A DNA stretch of 64,000 bases, taken from positions 186,001 to 250,000 of the forward strand of contig CAJNDS010002292.1 of NCBI GenBank assembly GCA_905221605.1, in the 5' to 3' direction. Below the pieces are notes generated by a model, which had not been told where the DNA came from, searched no databases, and saw only the letters and a program-made list of their open reading frames with translations. Made by a program: the position numbers and the translations under genes. Position 1 is the first letter of the stretch. Every line of letters starts with the position of its first letter. Shown here in pieces: positions 13,001 through 23,300 of this stretch. The DNA is from Symbiodinium natans. Lineage: Eukaryota; Sar; Dinophyceae; Suessiales; Symbiodiniaceae.

Positions 13001-15933
13001 GCTCAAGAGCGAGCACAAAGGACGGTTCAAGATAGTTCAATGTCCCCAAGCACAGGTCATCTATCACTTGGAGACCTTTGACGTCACTACCGTGCGAGCA
13101 TCCACGCCCATGTACCTCATGGCTCGCAGGATTAGGCACAGCTGACAGCCGGTCAGGCATCTTGAAGTTAGATGAGTGATTTCATGATTTGAGCAGGGCT
13201 TCTGGCGTGAAAATGGTTCTCAGTGGAGAGGGAGCAGATGAGATTTTTGGAGGTTGGCCCTTTTGCTCCTTTCTGCTCGTTTCTGTGCTGCGCAGCTTCC
13301 AGGGGAGTGTTATGGGTCATTGCTCGTCCAAGTGTGCAGGATATCTCTACTTCCACAAGGCACCCAATGCGGCGGAGTTCCATGCAGAGAACTGCAGAAA
13401 GGCTTGGCCAACGAGTTGCCACAGTTTGTAGGAGGCACTCCAGCGTGAACGTGCAATAGAGAGCCAGTTGATGCCAGTTGTGAAGTGCCCTCTGATTGCG
13501 CGCCGCTGTGTGAAGACTACGAGCAACTGTCGGGCACGGGGCGGAGGTCGTGCGTGGCCATGAGACACCATGGGTAACTCGTGAGTTCACACGAGAGGGA
13601 CAAGCAACAGGGAGTGTCTCACCATCATTCAAAAAGCCCTGTGGCTTTGCTGTAGCTGAAACGAAGCCGCTCTGGGGCCTTGTGAGGCTAAGGGCTGGAG
13701 ATGGACCTGCGGGGCATTTTGGGGAAGTCAGGTACACACCACACAAAAGATATTCACACCATTTCACACCACACTTCGGCCCATCTCGCCTCTCAGGGCC
13801 TCGTTCGGGTGTGGAAGAGAAGCGCACCTCTGCCATTTTCTGCCTCTTCCAGCTCCTTCCCACTCCTTCCCGCTCCTTCCCAACCATCAACCCGCCATCC
13901 CCCTCACATTCGGTGGGTTTCCGAGGCAGCCGGAGGGGGACCCTTTGGAGTTTGAAGCCAGGGGATGGGGTTCCTGTAGTATGAGCTACGGGCATTGCGG
14001 GCGCTCAAGTCGGGCCTAAAGGTCAGTAATGAATTGCCCCCTAGAGGCCCTAGAGCGTGACAACAGCACCCGCCACAAGACCCACTCACCGGATACCAAT
14101 GGCGAATGACTTCCTGAGATCGAGCAGCTTCACCTGTACGACTGCCTTCGAGCCAACAAGGCCATGATGGCGTGGGGTGTGGAGGCGCGGAGATGCACAC
14201 GTCATGGAGAGAAAAGGCCTTATGAGCCTCTTGCTGCAAGAGCGACTGGCCCCCACAATTCCCACAATCCTTCGACGTCAGCTACGCTTTGCGTATCTTT
14301 GCTCAGACTTGACAGGCCCGAGTGCCTTTCCTGGATAGGAAGTTCATGGAGGCCATGGCCAGCGCATCGACACCGCCCACTCTGTGAGCCAGCTTTGGCT
14401 CGCGCAGTTTGTGAAAGGTTGCTATGGGCTTCAACCCCGTTCAGAAGATGTGCAGAGATGAGGCCCTCTGGGCTGCCGCGTGAGAGCTGAGTTTGAGCTC
14501 TTCGTTGATCTTCGGGACTGTTTCTGGCCAAGGCCGGAAACCCGCGCACGGAGAAGTGGATCCTTCGAAAGGCTTGATTCCACAGATGTCCTCTAATGAG
14601 CTACTGGTAACTGGTAGCTCAACTGGTCAATGGTTGGATGGCGGGTCAGGCATTCGATTTGCCAAGTGAGCGGTCATACTTGCCGCAAGAAGTCCTCTGG
14701 CGACAGAAGGACTTGTAGCGGATAAATTTGGTTGGGTCTTTCGTGCATGACTGTTGGAGCAGCTCGAGCCTCATTCGCCACAAACACAGGAGCAGTTTAG
14801 CGATGGTGTCGGCTACAGCTGGATTGACTCCATCAAGGTGGGTGGCAACACAGTCAACAGTGCCTTGTGCCGAGCAGGGTTGCTTGCCAGAGGCTCACGC
14901 CGAGAAGGTCGTCAGTGATCAGCATCTCTCCTGAACACCTGTTGGTTGCGGAAGCAGTTTAATGAATGTCTGTGTCCTGCTTTGGAGCAGCCTAGGCAGA
15001 TGTCAACCGCGCCCCACAGACGCTTGACCATGTTTTTCCATGTGCACGGGCGAGCAGGGGCAAGCTGTTGGCAAAAGCCGCCGTTTGATTCTGGGGCGAC
15101 ATTCTTCTGGCATGCAAAAACTGAGGATTTCCTGTGAAGACGCCTCGTACCAAGGAGGCATCTCGGAGCGAGCTGTTTCACTTCGCTCTCTCGGTACCAG
15201 TATAATGGCAACACATGGCAAGACTCCAAGAGGCGTATATGTTCCGACAATTCTTCGCTAAGCACTTCGGCGAGAACTCAGCGGCGGCTGGATGCGTGTT
15301 GGACTCAGCACATGTGTCAGTAGATTACAGCTGGATTCACGCGCATGTGTTGACGGAAGTGGCTTTGCAGGTGGGGTGGCAAGACTCAATCGCGTGCTCA
15401 AGTGAGGCGCAGCTGCAGAACTTGCGGATGACATCCCAAACGGCAGCATGCGACAGCAGCATCTAGCCACTGATTAGCCAGATCTCAGGGCAAGAAGTAG
15501 GCTACAGAAACGCATCTGTTTTCTGCATTGGGTCTCCGACAAAGCGCGGCTGTGCGAAGTTGAGTTTGCTTCAGGACCATCCCTGGCCGAGAGAACAATT
15601 GGAAGCCCAAGCGGATCTAGCCATCTAATGAGCCGCTAGCTGCAAGCGCACTCCAGCACAAACCCTGGAAGGCTTGTAGAGTTGCAAAAAAGCTTTTCTT
15701 GGGTGGATTTAAACTGGCAAGATGGTTTGTGCACAGGCTTTTCCGTGCCTTGGCAGGTTGCGCTGAAGTGGGACAAAGCATTCCAGGGCCGTGCGGACGC
15801 ATCTGGCCGTGCCAAGCCCCGACCATTCCGCAAGTGGGAGAGGTTGAATGACTTACGTTGTTTTGTCGTCGTCCTGCAAACTTGGCTTGAGGCCGTGGCC
15901 GGCGTTCACGTGCAGGCTGATCGAGCTCTATGA
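1067..15933 (+). CDS. asnB: asparagine synthetase B, glutamine-hydrolysing, split into about 29 exons (5' partial)
   Basis: Makes asparagine from aspartate, glutamine and ATP. Exons by joined frame: 1067-1135, 1810-1857, 1924-1947, 2037-2066, 2120-2166, 2650-2700, 2782-2833, 11973-12026, 12211-12264 (or 12279), 12308-12382, 12527-12609, 12697-12761, 12829-12854, 12919-12993, 13056-13135, 13197-13252, 13340-13401, 14119-14184, 14316-14351, 14418-14462, 14533-14571, 14650-14709, 14790-14837, 14893-about 14931, about 15126-15157, 15233-15295, 15371-15406, 15757-15810, 15892-15933 (TGA). Glutaminase motif VNGEIYN is in the first exon. The ATP pyrophosphatase loop SGGLDSS is in 12527-12609, WPQLHSF follows, then [11 protein letters not shown] across 13197-13401 and [13 protein letters not shown] at 14790. 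Motif order and spacing follow bacterial AsnB closely through the C-terminal SGRA-GVH segment. Donors include GT, GC and GA. The N-terminal exon(s) with the nucleophile Cys are missing. The junction 14893-15157 is the least certain. Confidence 0.96.
3340..3447 (+). other. unassigned coding-like segment inside the 9.1-kb intron
   Basis: One frame reads [14 protein letters not shown]... followed by a basic, Leu/Ala-rich tail to a TAA at about 3445. It has a charged, helix-like composition and lies about 1 kb upstream of the first phosphodiesterase catalytic exon, on the same strand. It could be an N-terminal exon of that gene. No family was recognised. Confidence 0.25.
4430..6998 (+). CDS. 3',5'-cyclic nucleotide phosphodiesterase, class I catalytic domain (partial model), nested in an asnB intron
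   Basis: Would hydrolyse cAMP and/or cGMP. Exons read: 4430-4504 ([13 protein letters not shown], the HNxxHA metal-site motif), 4518-4601 ([13 protein letters not shown]), 4759-4788 (RFALVMAAF), 4894-4960 ([17 protein letters not shown]), 5025-5049 (YNDLSPLE), 5131-5170 ([13 protein letters not shown]), 5233-5268 ([12 protein letters not shown]), 5738-about 5790 ([17 protein letters not shown]), a 30-nt exon 6573-6602 ([10 protein letters not shown]) and 6948-6998 ([16 protein letters not shown]). These match, in order, the HNxxHA, HPGxxNxFL, YNDxSxLE, RxLIIxLILATD, ERELGL and C-terminal helices of the family. Donors at 4601 GC, 4788/4960/5049/5170 GT and 5268 GA. N-terminal, 5.8-6.5 kb and C-terminal exons are unresolved. 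There is an odd frame change at 4505-4517, and the usual His-Asp pair reads Val-Asp at the 4788/4894 join, so activity is uncertain. Confidence 0.85.
7108..7165 (+). other. possible C-terminal phosphodiesterase exon
   Basis: After ttccag at about 7109, one frame reads [17 protein letters not shown]. The position after the [13 protein letters not shown] exon and the helical character would suit the last helix of a phosphodiesterase domain, but no invariant motif is present. Confidence 0.3.
7912..8066 (+). other. unassigned coding-like segment
   Basis: One frame, open to a TGA at about 8064, reads [19 protein letters not shown] then [20 protein letters not shown]. The composition looks protein-like. 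No family is recognised. It lies inside the large asnB intron, downstream of the phosphodiesterase exons. Confidence 0.25.
8670..9140 (+). other. unassigned coding-like region, two overlapping open frames
   Basis: Around 8966-9120 one frame reads [15 protein letters not shown] then a strongly basic stretch ([12 protein letters not shown]). A second frame is open from about 8674 to 9255 with a Gln/Ser-rich product. Both cannot be coding. The basic frame looks more like a real exon because it is flanked by cag before the ATG. Function unknown. Confidence 0.25.
10072..10530 (+). other. two unassigned probable exons inside the large asnB intron
   Basis: After gcccag at about 10071 a frame reads [20 protein letters not shown]. 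After ttccag at about 10449 another reads [18 protein letters not shown] then HGNIAAGLR. Both have acceptor-like starts and an Ala/Asp/Val composition typical of the real exons in this window. They may end the nested phosphodiesterase transcript or belong to a further nested gene. No domain recognised. Confidence 0.35.
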
Positions 15934-18258
15934 GGAGGTAACACAAGAACTGCTGTCCAATGCAGGCTTATGACAAGAGCTACCAAACGGCATCCCAATC
16001 GCCCGCACCCAAGAAGCCAGTGAAGGTGGGCAGACGCACAGTATCTAGGCATTTACCACGATGAGTAGTGGCCGTCCTTGCGCCACGACTTGCCACTTTC
16101 TGACTTTACCCAAAGGCCCCGAACCTAACGACTTAGTCAGTTGTGTGCCTGAACCCTAGTACTTGACACAAGATGTCCAAAGACATCAGGCCAGAGTTGG
16201 GCCAGGGTGGCTGTGTATGGCTGTCCGTTTTACCATCTGTTTCTCTGTCAGCGTCTGCCTTTGCCCTGCCTTTTCGTCTGTCTGTCGGGGTGCGGGAGGG
16301 AGTGCATCTGGTGGCAATGAAAGCGGCAGTGATGACAACGTGGAGTAGACAAAGTGGTGCAATGTTCGTCTTTCGCAACGGCTCCACGTCTCTTGCGCTG
16401 CACATGCTGAATCTGTGAGGCATTCCTGCAAGTATGATCCTGTGCGAAAGGTCAGGCGCAACTGCAAATGGGGAGCCCGATGCAAAGAAGGCCGCGCTAA
16501 TCCGTGCTATGCCGTACTTCAACACATGCGGTGGTGCATTTGTCCTCCGTGCGGTAGTATGAGTCAGCTAGGCGCGCACCAGCTGTACCTTGGCGGCGCT
16601 AGCGGAGCATTGTCCAGCCCAGTCGGATCCATGAAGGCTGGATGTAAAGTTCATGCAGAGGGCGGGGCTAGAATCTTCTAAGGAATCGCAAGCTCTGTGA
16701 CCTCCACATCTCTTGGAAGACCAACAAGGAAGCTTCTGCGTGCTTCTGCCTCCTTCTGCAAAGCGGAGTCGCTGATAATGCTGTGTCACTTTATGCTGCC
16801 TGTAGCTTTTGGCTCAACTTGCACTCCAACATCTGAAGCTGAGAATTGCAGTGGTATTCTTGAGGAACTGCAGTTCTCAAACTTGTGACATCTCAAACTT
16901 GTGGCATCTGTGCTTGCGCAATGGCATTGTCGGCTGATGGTTGGGCGAAAGAGCCCGAGTCCAGCTCTAAGAGATGTCTGCACATGTCTGTGCTCTGGAG
17001 ACAGGTGTAGTGAGGTGTAGCGAAGTGTAGTTTCATTTTTGGTGACAACCTTTCATCCTCAGATCAAACCCCTTTCACTGACCTCTCGCTGAGTTCTTTG
17101 GAGGGTCGAATCACTCGTACGGAGGCCTCTCGCAGCTTTGTGAATTTTGACTTCGCTGAGCATCAAAGACTGCATGTGACTTCAGGCACAAGCCCACAGA
17201 TTGAAAGAAGAAGTTGTGACGGTACTGCGTGGGCTGGACAGAAGCCCAGTGCCTCTCTTTGATGTGTGGTTCGCACCTGTGTGCTCAAGTGTGCTCGCCT
17301 CGGAGCCGGAGGCTGCTCTGAAGGAGCAAGTCAAGAACGCAGATGACCTTACTGGAGAACCCGAGCCAAAACCTCAGTGAGCATCAGGCACCACATGCTT
17401 TCACATGCTCTCGAGAACAGTGCGGTGACTGTTCTCCTGTTCCGAGGACCGAGAAGATGAGGGTCGAAATCGACGAAGTGCTGAAGAGACAGGCCTTTAT
17501 CATGTCGAGGTCGCAGTCTTCATCGATGTAACGGGAATGTATCGAGCTGTGACATTGAGTACCTCTGTGTGGGCCATCAGACTGAAATCCTCGAAGACAT
17601 GGTGAAATCCACCGAATCTTTTCCGAGGCTGGGCACGTACGGCTGTCATCTAGAAAGCTATTGCTCAAATCCGACCAGCGTGTGCATCCAAAACAGATGC
17701 GGAATGTTTTGATATGTTTTGCGAGTGGCAGCGGTCTGTAGAGTTGAAGATTGCCGTGTTGTAACACGTCTTGACGGTGCCAGCAATGCTACAAGTGTAT
17801 GCTAGGAACTGCCACAAGTACAGCAATCCGTTTAGAAGCCTCTCGTAGCTCATCATTGCATCACCCCGACATGACAGGCGATGGGCGCAGTTCGAGTTGA
17901 ACACCAGCCAGCGCATGAGACTTACTGCAGCATCGTCAACATGCACGTAGCTCGTACTTGGCCACAGTCTTCGCCTCGCAAATACGCAAATACCTCGCAA
18001 AGTCCCTTGAGATCTCAGCTCATTGCAAGGTTCCTCCGTAAATGGCGGGAGCAGGAACTGGACGGATTATTTGTGCCAACTTGCGCCGATCGTGCGACCG
18101 TAAACAAAACAGTTGAGCCACCAGGAAGGCAATCAAGGCACAACTAAGAACTTGAACTTGCTTGACCTGCTCGGACTGCTCGAATTCTCTGCCTCACGTC
18201 TTGTTCGCCTGGCGATTCTTTCTCAACGGCATCATCTAGAGCTGCGGCATTCAGCATC

Positions 18259-18308
18259 TCCTCAAGACTCCTCAAGACTCAAGACTCATCAAGACTCTTC
18301 AAGACTGC
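18259..18308. repeat. tandem decamer CTCAAGACTC
   Basis: About five imperfect copies of a 10-bp unit (CTCAAGACTC, with CATCAAGACT and CTTCAAGACT variants). Part of a recurrent pattern of near-10-bp tandem units in this window. Confidence 0.9.
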
Positions 18309-19898
18309 TTGAGGCAAATCCTTGATCTTGAGCATCAAGGCTGGGAGATGCAGGATGAAGAGAGAAGCTGAACCTGGAATTCAAGACACATTCAATGACG
18401 CTCAGGCCAGAAAGGTTCATGATCGACTTCTGCGAGGCTGTGCGCACTTGTGAGTAAACCCGCGCGTGATGCTTTTCTTTGTGAGTGCATGTGCACGAGC
18501 TTCCCGAAGGAGATGCTTCGCCTTGAGAGCCTGAAAGCTTGGGTCACTGCGATGCCTGGATCGCCGTGCAGCTTTCCAGGAATTGGCAAAACTATGTCAA
18601 GGATCCTCATAATATCTCTCATCTTATCACACAGGTTGCTACGTCTCAAAGCTGCAGCCAGGTCTAGGGCCCCAGGGCAACAGGTGCCGAATGGCATGGT
18701 CATCGACTGTTGCTTGCAAGACGCTTTGCTGGGGCAACAAAAAAAGGCAGTGTAGCTTGGCCTACGTGGGGTCTACTACTCTTAAATCCTTGCTCAATAC
18801 TGCAGGAGACGCATCTCCACCGCGGCAACACTTCTCTTGAGGTCTCAGGACCGACATCAACACCTGTGGTAGTCGCATTTTGATGCTGGAGCATTGCGCT
18901 TCTCACCCGGTGGCATCATCCAGATTGCGTGATAACATGTTTTGACAGTGATTTTCCTGGCACGTCCAGATCCGTGTCAGAAACTGGATTTAAGAGAATA
19001 TATCTTTCTGCTGAAGACTTGGACGTGCAATGAGACCTGTGTTGATGCCTAAGCAAAGGAGGGTCACAGTAGAGATGCCACCCTTGAGCCTGCATGATTT
19101 GTAGTTGCTCTTGCCATCTCTTGCCAGTCTCGAGACCTTCCTCGCGTGTGCCACGCCGCTGCCTCTCTGGCCAATGATTTCTTCAGCCGGGAGTCTGAGA
19201 AGCTCAAGATCCAGCGGGTTGACCTGCCTGGAGGGCATGGGCAGCCGATGTACAGCCGTATCTGCGAGTGACAAAGCTTGGTCCCACGATGTGCTTTTGA
19301 GCCTTATGCATGGAGATAGATCCAGATTCACGTGAACGGATCGCAGCTCTTGAGAACCACCTCAGACAAACTAGGTCGAATTGCTGGGACACCACTGTAC
19401 AGGCGACTCATAGCACTTCCTTGCGCACCAATCAACCTCCAAGCCCCCATACGCATTCGAACAGGGACGTTTTTGCAGCAAACACAGCCAAGGAGTCTCA
19501 TGCCGGCGAGTCTTGCGCTGTAGTTGTGGAAGGGTCATGGGATGGGATGGCACATCAAATCAAGCCGCCCTGAGCTCATCAACTTTCTGAAAACCAGGAA
19601 TTCAGAGAGATGGTAAGTGCTAAAAGCCTTTCAATATTGACAGGTCTGCTTCCTGTTGCTTGCGGGCATCAGGTACTCCACGCAGAAATCTCTTCGTTGA
19701 CTTTAACGCACGCGACCCGCCTCGGCCAGAACCTGCGCAGCCGCACGTGAAGACCAGGCCTACAGATTCCACATAGTCCTGCTTGTGAGCGAGGAGCTGA
19801 CCAATGCCAGGGCCGTGGGCCTCGCCTCGTGTGGGTTGTGGGGGGTGGGGTGGGTGGGATACACGTGAAGGGTTCAGCACGATGCATGGTTGAGCGGG

Positions 19899-20150
19899 AA
19901 AAGGGGTGGGGGGGGGGGAGTGGGGTGGAGAGGGGGCGCCCTGGTCCTGATGCACTGTCCGCTCCTCACACCTGTCGGCCAGGAGGGGGGGCAGGGGGGG
20001 GGGGTACCCTTTCCAGGCAAAACAGTGGGTGGGGAGGGGTGGGGAGGGGTGGGGAGGGGTGGGGAGGGGGGGGAGGGGTGGGGGGGTGGGAGGGGTGGGG
20101 AGGGGGGAGGGTGGGGAGGGGTGGGGAGGGGTGGGGAGGGGTGGGGGTGC
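19899..20150. repeat. G-rich tract, (GGGGTGGGGA)n-like
   Basis: Nearly all-G/T/A-purine on the + strand, with dozens of G runs of 4 or more separated by single T or A. Strong potential for G-quadruplex structures. Lies 200 bp upstream of the first secure protease exon. Any protein read through it is low-complexity and spurious. Confidence 0.9.
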
Positions 20151-20346
20151 TTAATGCTCCCTAGACACCTACGGCCCAGAGCTTCGGCAAGTCGAGCAGC
20201 TCTTTGCTTTCAGGACTTTGAGCGCAGCGACAGCTCCTGACAATGGGGTACCCCTTCTGCCTTGCTGATATCTCATAATGTTCTTTTTCGTTGGGTGTTA
20301 GACACATTGGACACCCTGCTGCTGCATGGCAATGCTTCTATGCCAG

Positions 20347-23300
20347 GTTGAGCGGACGCGACTCTTCGGCAATCTCAACGCCTATGCATATTATTTTGCA
20401 GCTATGACCTCAGTGTGTCCAACGACGTTTGTGGTTGCACGTAACTGCTTGTCGCTTTGATAGCAGGAGCTGCTGGTGGGGACACCGCCTCAAGCTGCAT
20501 CGGTGATAGTTGACACTGGCAGCGCACTCTGTGGTGACAGCCTCAGATCTTGCTTCTGAGTTGTGAACTTGTGAACTCACTTCCAGTCTTCCAATCAAAG
20601 ATATTCAGGGGCTGATACTGCAGGTGGTTGGGAGTGCCGGTGGGAGGCCAGTGGGAGGTTGCGAGGCAGCATCGACAAGCACCGTCAGGAGGATCGTACT
20701 GAACTTGCTTGCAATCCGAACGAACCCAGTCACCCAAGAGAGAGAGGTCTCTGAAAGAGGATCCATCATACCACTTGGGAATAAAGGTGTAAGATGAGGC
20801 TTTAAGTACAGATATAGGAGATGCAGCAGATAATTGGACTTTTTCAGTTAGTGCACAGGGAACTTGCGGCTTTGTATTCAAGCAAAATAGAGGCAAAATC
20901 GAGGTTTCTTCTTGAAATTTTCATCTCAATAAAATTTGAGGTTTTCCTTCTTAAACAAAGTACACATGCATATTTTTCACAGATCACGCATTCATTTCGT
21001 TCACTTGTATCTGTTGAGATTAGTTGAAAGAAGATAATAGTGTTTAAGGGGGGGCATAAAAAGAGAATACAAAGAGCGCCCCAAACTTCGTTCATAATTT
21101 AATATTTAATCGCGCATGCATTACATTTCTTTGCATTTTCTCTTCGTCAGAATTCTAATACTATTAACCTGTCCCACGGGCCGTACCATCTTGACTTAGA
21201 AACCGTACCATCATGAGTCTTTCTACGTGACAGGAACTCTCTTGACAAGGAACCCACCCTCGGGAACATCAGGTTCTCCAGCTATAACCCTTTAAAGGAC
21301 TCTTCCCTTCTGGTACTAACAGACAAAGAGAGCACCCATCACACCTTGAGACCCTAACTCACGCCCTTCAGGAAACCACCAATCTGTTCTACAAACCGTA
21401 CCATCATGAGTCTTTCTACGTGACAGGAACTCTCTTGACAAGGAACCTAACATAGAAACTATCCCAGCTCGAGGGGAGGGGTGGGTGGGTGGGTGGGTGC
21501 TGGGAAGGCGCTTGCTTGGAGGGTTCAAAGCTCATCGGAAAAAATGATACGAAAATTCTCGGACCGCTACACCAACCAGCATTGATAAGCTACTGACCAA
21601 GTTGGATTGTCATGATCATCAGCAGATCCGTGGATTGGCTAGAGAGGGCCCTCAAGTTTTCTTTGGCCCTACGGGAGTACAGTCTTTTTGGGCACGGAGG
21701 CCTGGAGGGCCCAACACATGCCGCATGACAGCATAGCCTTCCCTCGCGAAATTGTGGCTCACATCTCGCTCGGATATAACGTACCATGGCTTGCAAAGCT
21801 GAGGCTTCCCATGTGTTGGCTGCAGCCGACCTGCCGCTGTTGAAGCTGTTGGACTCTGAGAATACCTTGAGCCTTATGATGCCTTATGCCAGGCCACTGT
21901 GGGAATCATCTTGATCCCCTGTTCGATATGAAGGCCGCGCTGGATGTCGCTACACGCCGCATGCAGCTACAGCTGTGCACCTTTCAGGCCTCAAGCACAT
22001 CCCGAACTCTGCCATGCGGTGGGCAATTCTGGGATGTGCTTGGGTTTGTTAGGACATTTCTCCGCCCCATTTCTTCGTTTGGCTTCTGTGGCTCAGTCTG
22101 CAGGTCCCGACTGCACTCGTTGTGATGCGGCGGGGTGTGGTTATCTGGAATCCTATTCAGAAGGCGCAAAGCCTGGAAAATGTTTCTTAGATTGTTTGCA
22201 TTCAGTGCTTCTTGTTCAGGAAGCAGCATTTCTGGCCTTTGGTTCCGTGACCTGGTGATGCTCAATGGTGATCGCCTCTCAGAGTGTAAGAGATCGTGTA
22301 AGAGGTGGGGCATTGCCCCTTCTTTGACTGAAGACCTTGTTGAACCCTGCGTTGAGGCCTGTCCATTTTCTATTCAACAGCAGGCATGATGATCACTAGA
22401 TCGCGGTTAATGTGTCACGGAGCCTTCATGATGCAGTGCGGCAGTAGTGCGGCAGTACCTCATCTAGACGAGCCTGCGGTAAACATCATGGCACATGCAA
22501 ATAAAGTATATACCATCAAGCAGCCCGGAGGGCTTGTCGCAGGAAGCACACAGGAACTCTTCTTGAACGCTATGGAATGTCGGCGCAGGCGGCATGTCCA
22601 CGGGATCACCCTGCTAGGCTTAGCTTGCTTGACTTGCTTGCCACTGGGCTTCGTTGGGCCGCTTGATGCGGCGAGGTCACCACGGCGGAAGCTGGGGCGC
22701 ATCTCCGTGTCGGCGTTGACACTCTCCCGCATACCTACAGGTGAAGGTATCATGAAGAAGATTGACAAGGAGACGCTGCAGCGTCTGGAGGAGGCTGATC
22801 TCGAGGTTGGCATGCCCGACGTGAACGACCTGGAAGAGATAACCCCCTTGATGACCGACGCGTTCGACCGCATGTTAGCCAAGAAACGCTGGGACGAGTC
22901 CAAGCTCGGTCCTTTTGGCAGCTTTGCGGAGTATGCCAATGCCTTCATTGACAAGGATGAGACCGAGAAGATTGCCAAAGGCATCCAGATGCGACTTGAT
23001 GTCTCCTTGCAATTCCAATCCCTGCGCCGGCCAGTCAAGCAGGATGAGAGCATGGCGCTTGTGGCCCGTGCTAAGCAGGGCCCCTTGGTTGCATATGTGG
23101 AACTTTGCGTTCTTCCAGACGACGGCCGTCGACCCGAAGATGATGAGGATAGCTTGCCGGAAGGAGTCACCAAACAGCCATACTTGAGCAATCTCTGCGT
23201 AGCTCCCCCATACCGAAGGTCAGGCATTGGAAGATCTTTGCTCAAAGTTGCAGAGGACATAGTCAGGTACATTTGGAAGGATAGCAAGATGTATTTGCAC

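Larger units (their letters stand above)
15934..20346 (+). other. interval between asnB and the aspartyl protease with unassigned probable exons
   Basis: Readable segments: about 16478-16560 (PDAKKAALIRAMPYFNTC), 17187-17231 (AQAHRLKEEVVTVLR), 17285-17384 (EAALKEQVKNADDLTGE), 18352-18410 (EAEPGIQDTFNDAQARK), 19126-19269 (SLANDFFSRESEKLKIQ then RVDLPGGHGQPMYSRICE) and 20163-20255 (TYGPELRQVEQLFAF). Each begins after an AG and has the charged, low-Cys composition of real exons. They may be 5' exons of the protease that follows or a separate gene. I recognise no domain. Confidence 0.35.
20534..21803 (+). other. 1.27-kb protease intron with an AT-rich block
   Basis: GT donor at 20534, AG at 21802-21803. 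About 20,800-21,150 is clearly more A/T-rich than its surroundings, and two identical 55-bp repeats follow it. This suggests inserted DNA of different origin. No coding sequence recognised. Confidence 0.6.

Noticed and set aside
16799-16819. ctgtagcttttggctcaact resembling the dinoflagellate spliced leader
   Set aside because: Lacks the central CCA and has no associated intronless gene; similarity is at chance level for this much sequence.
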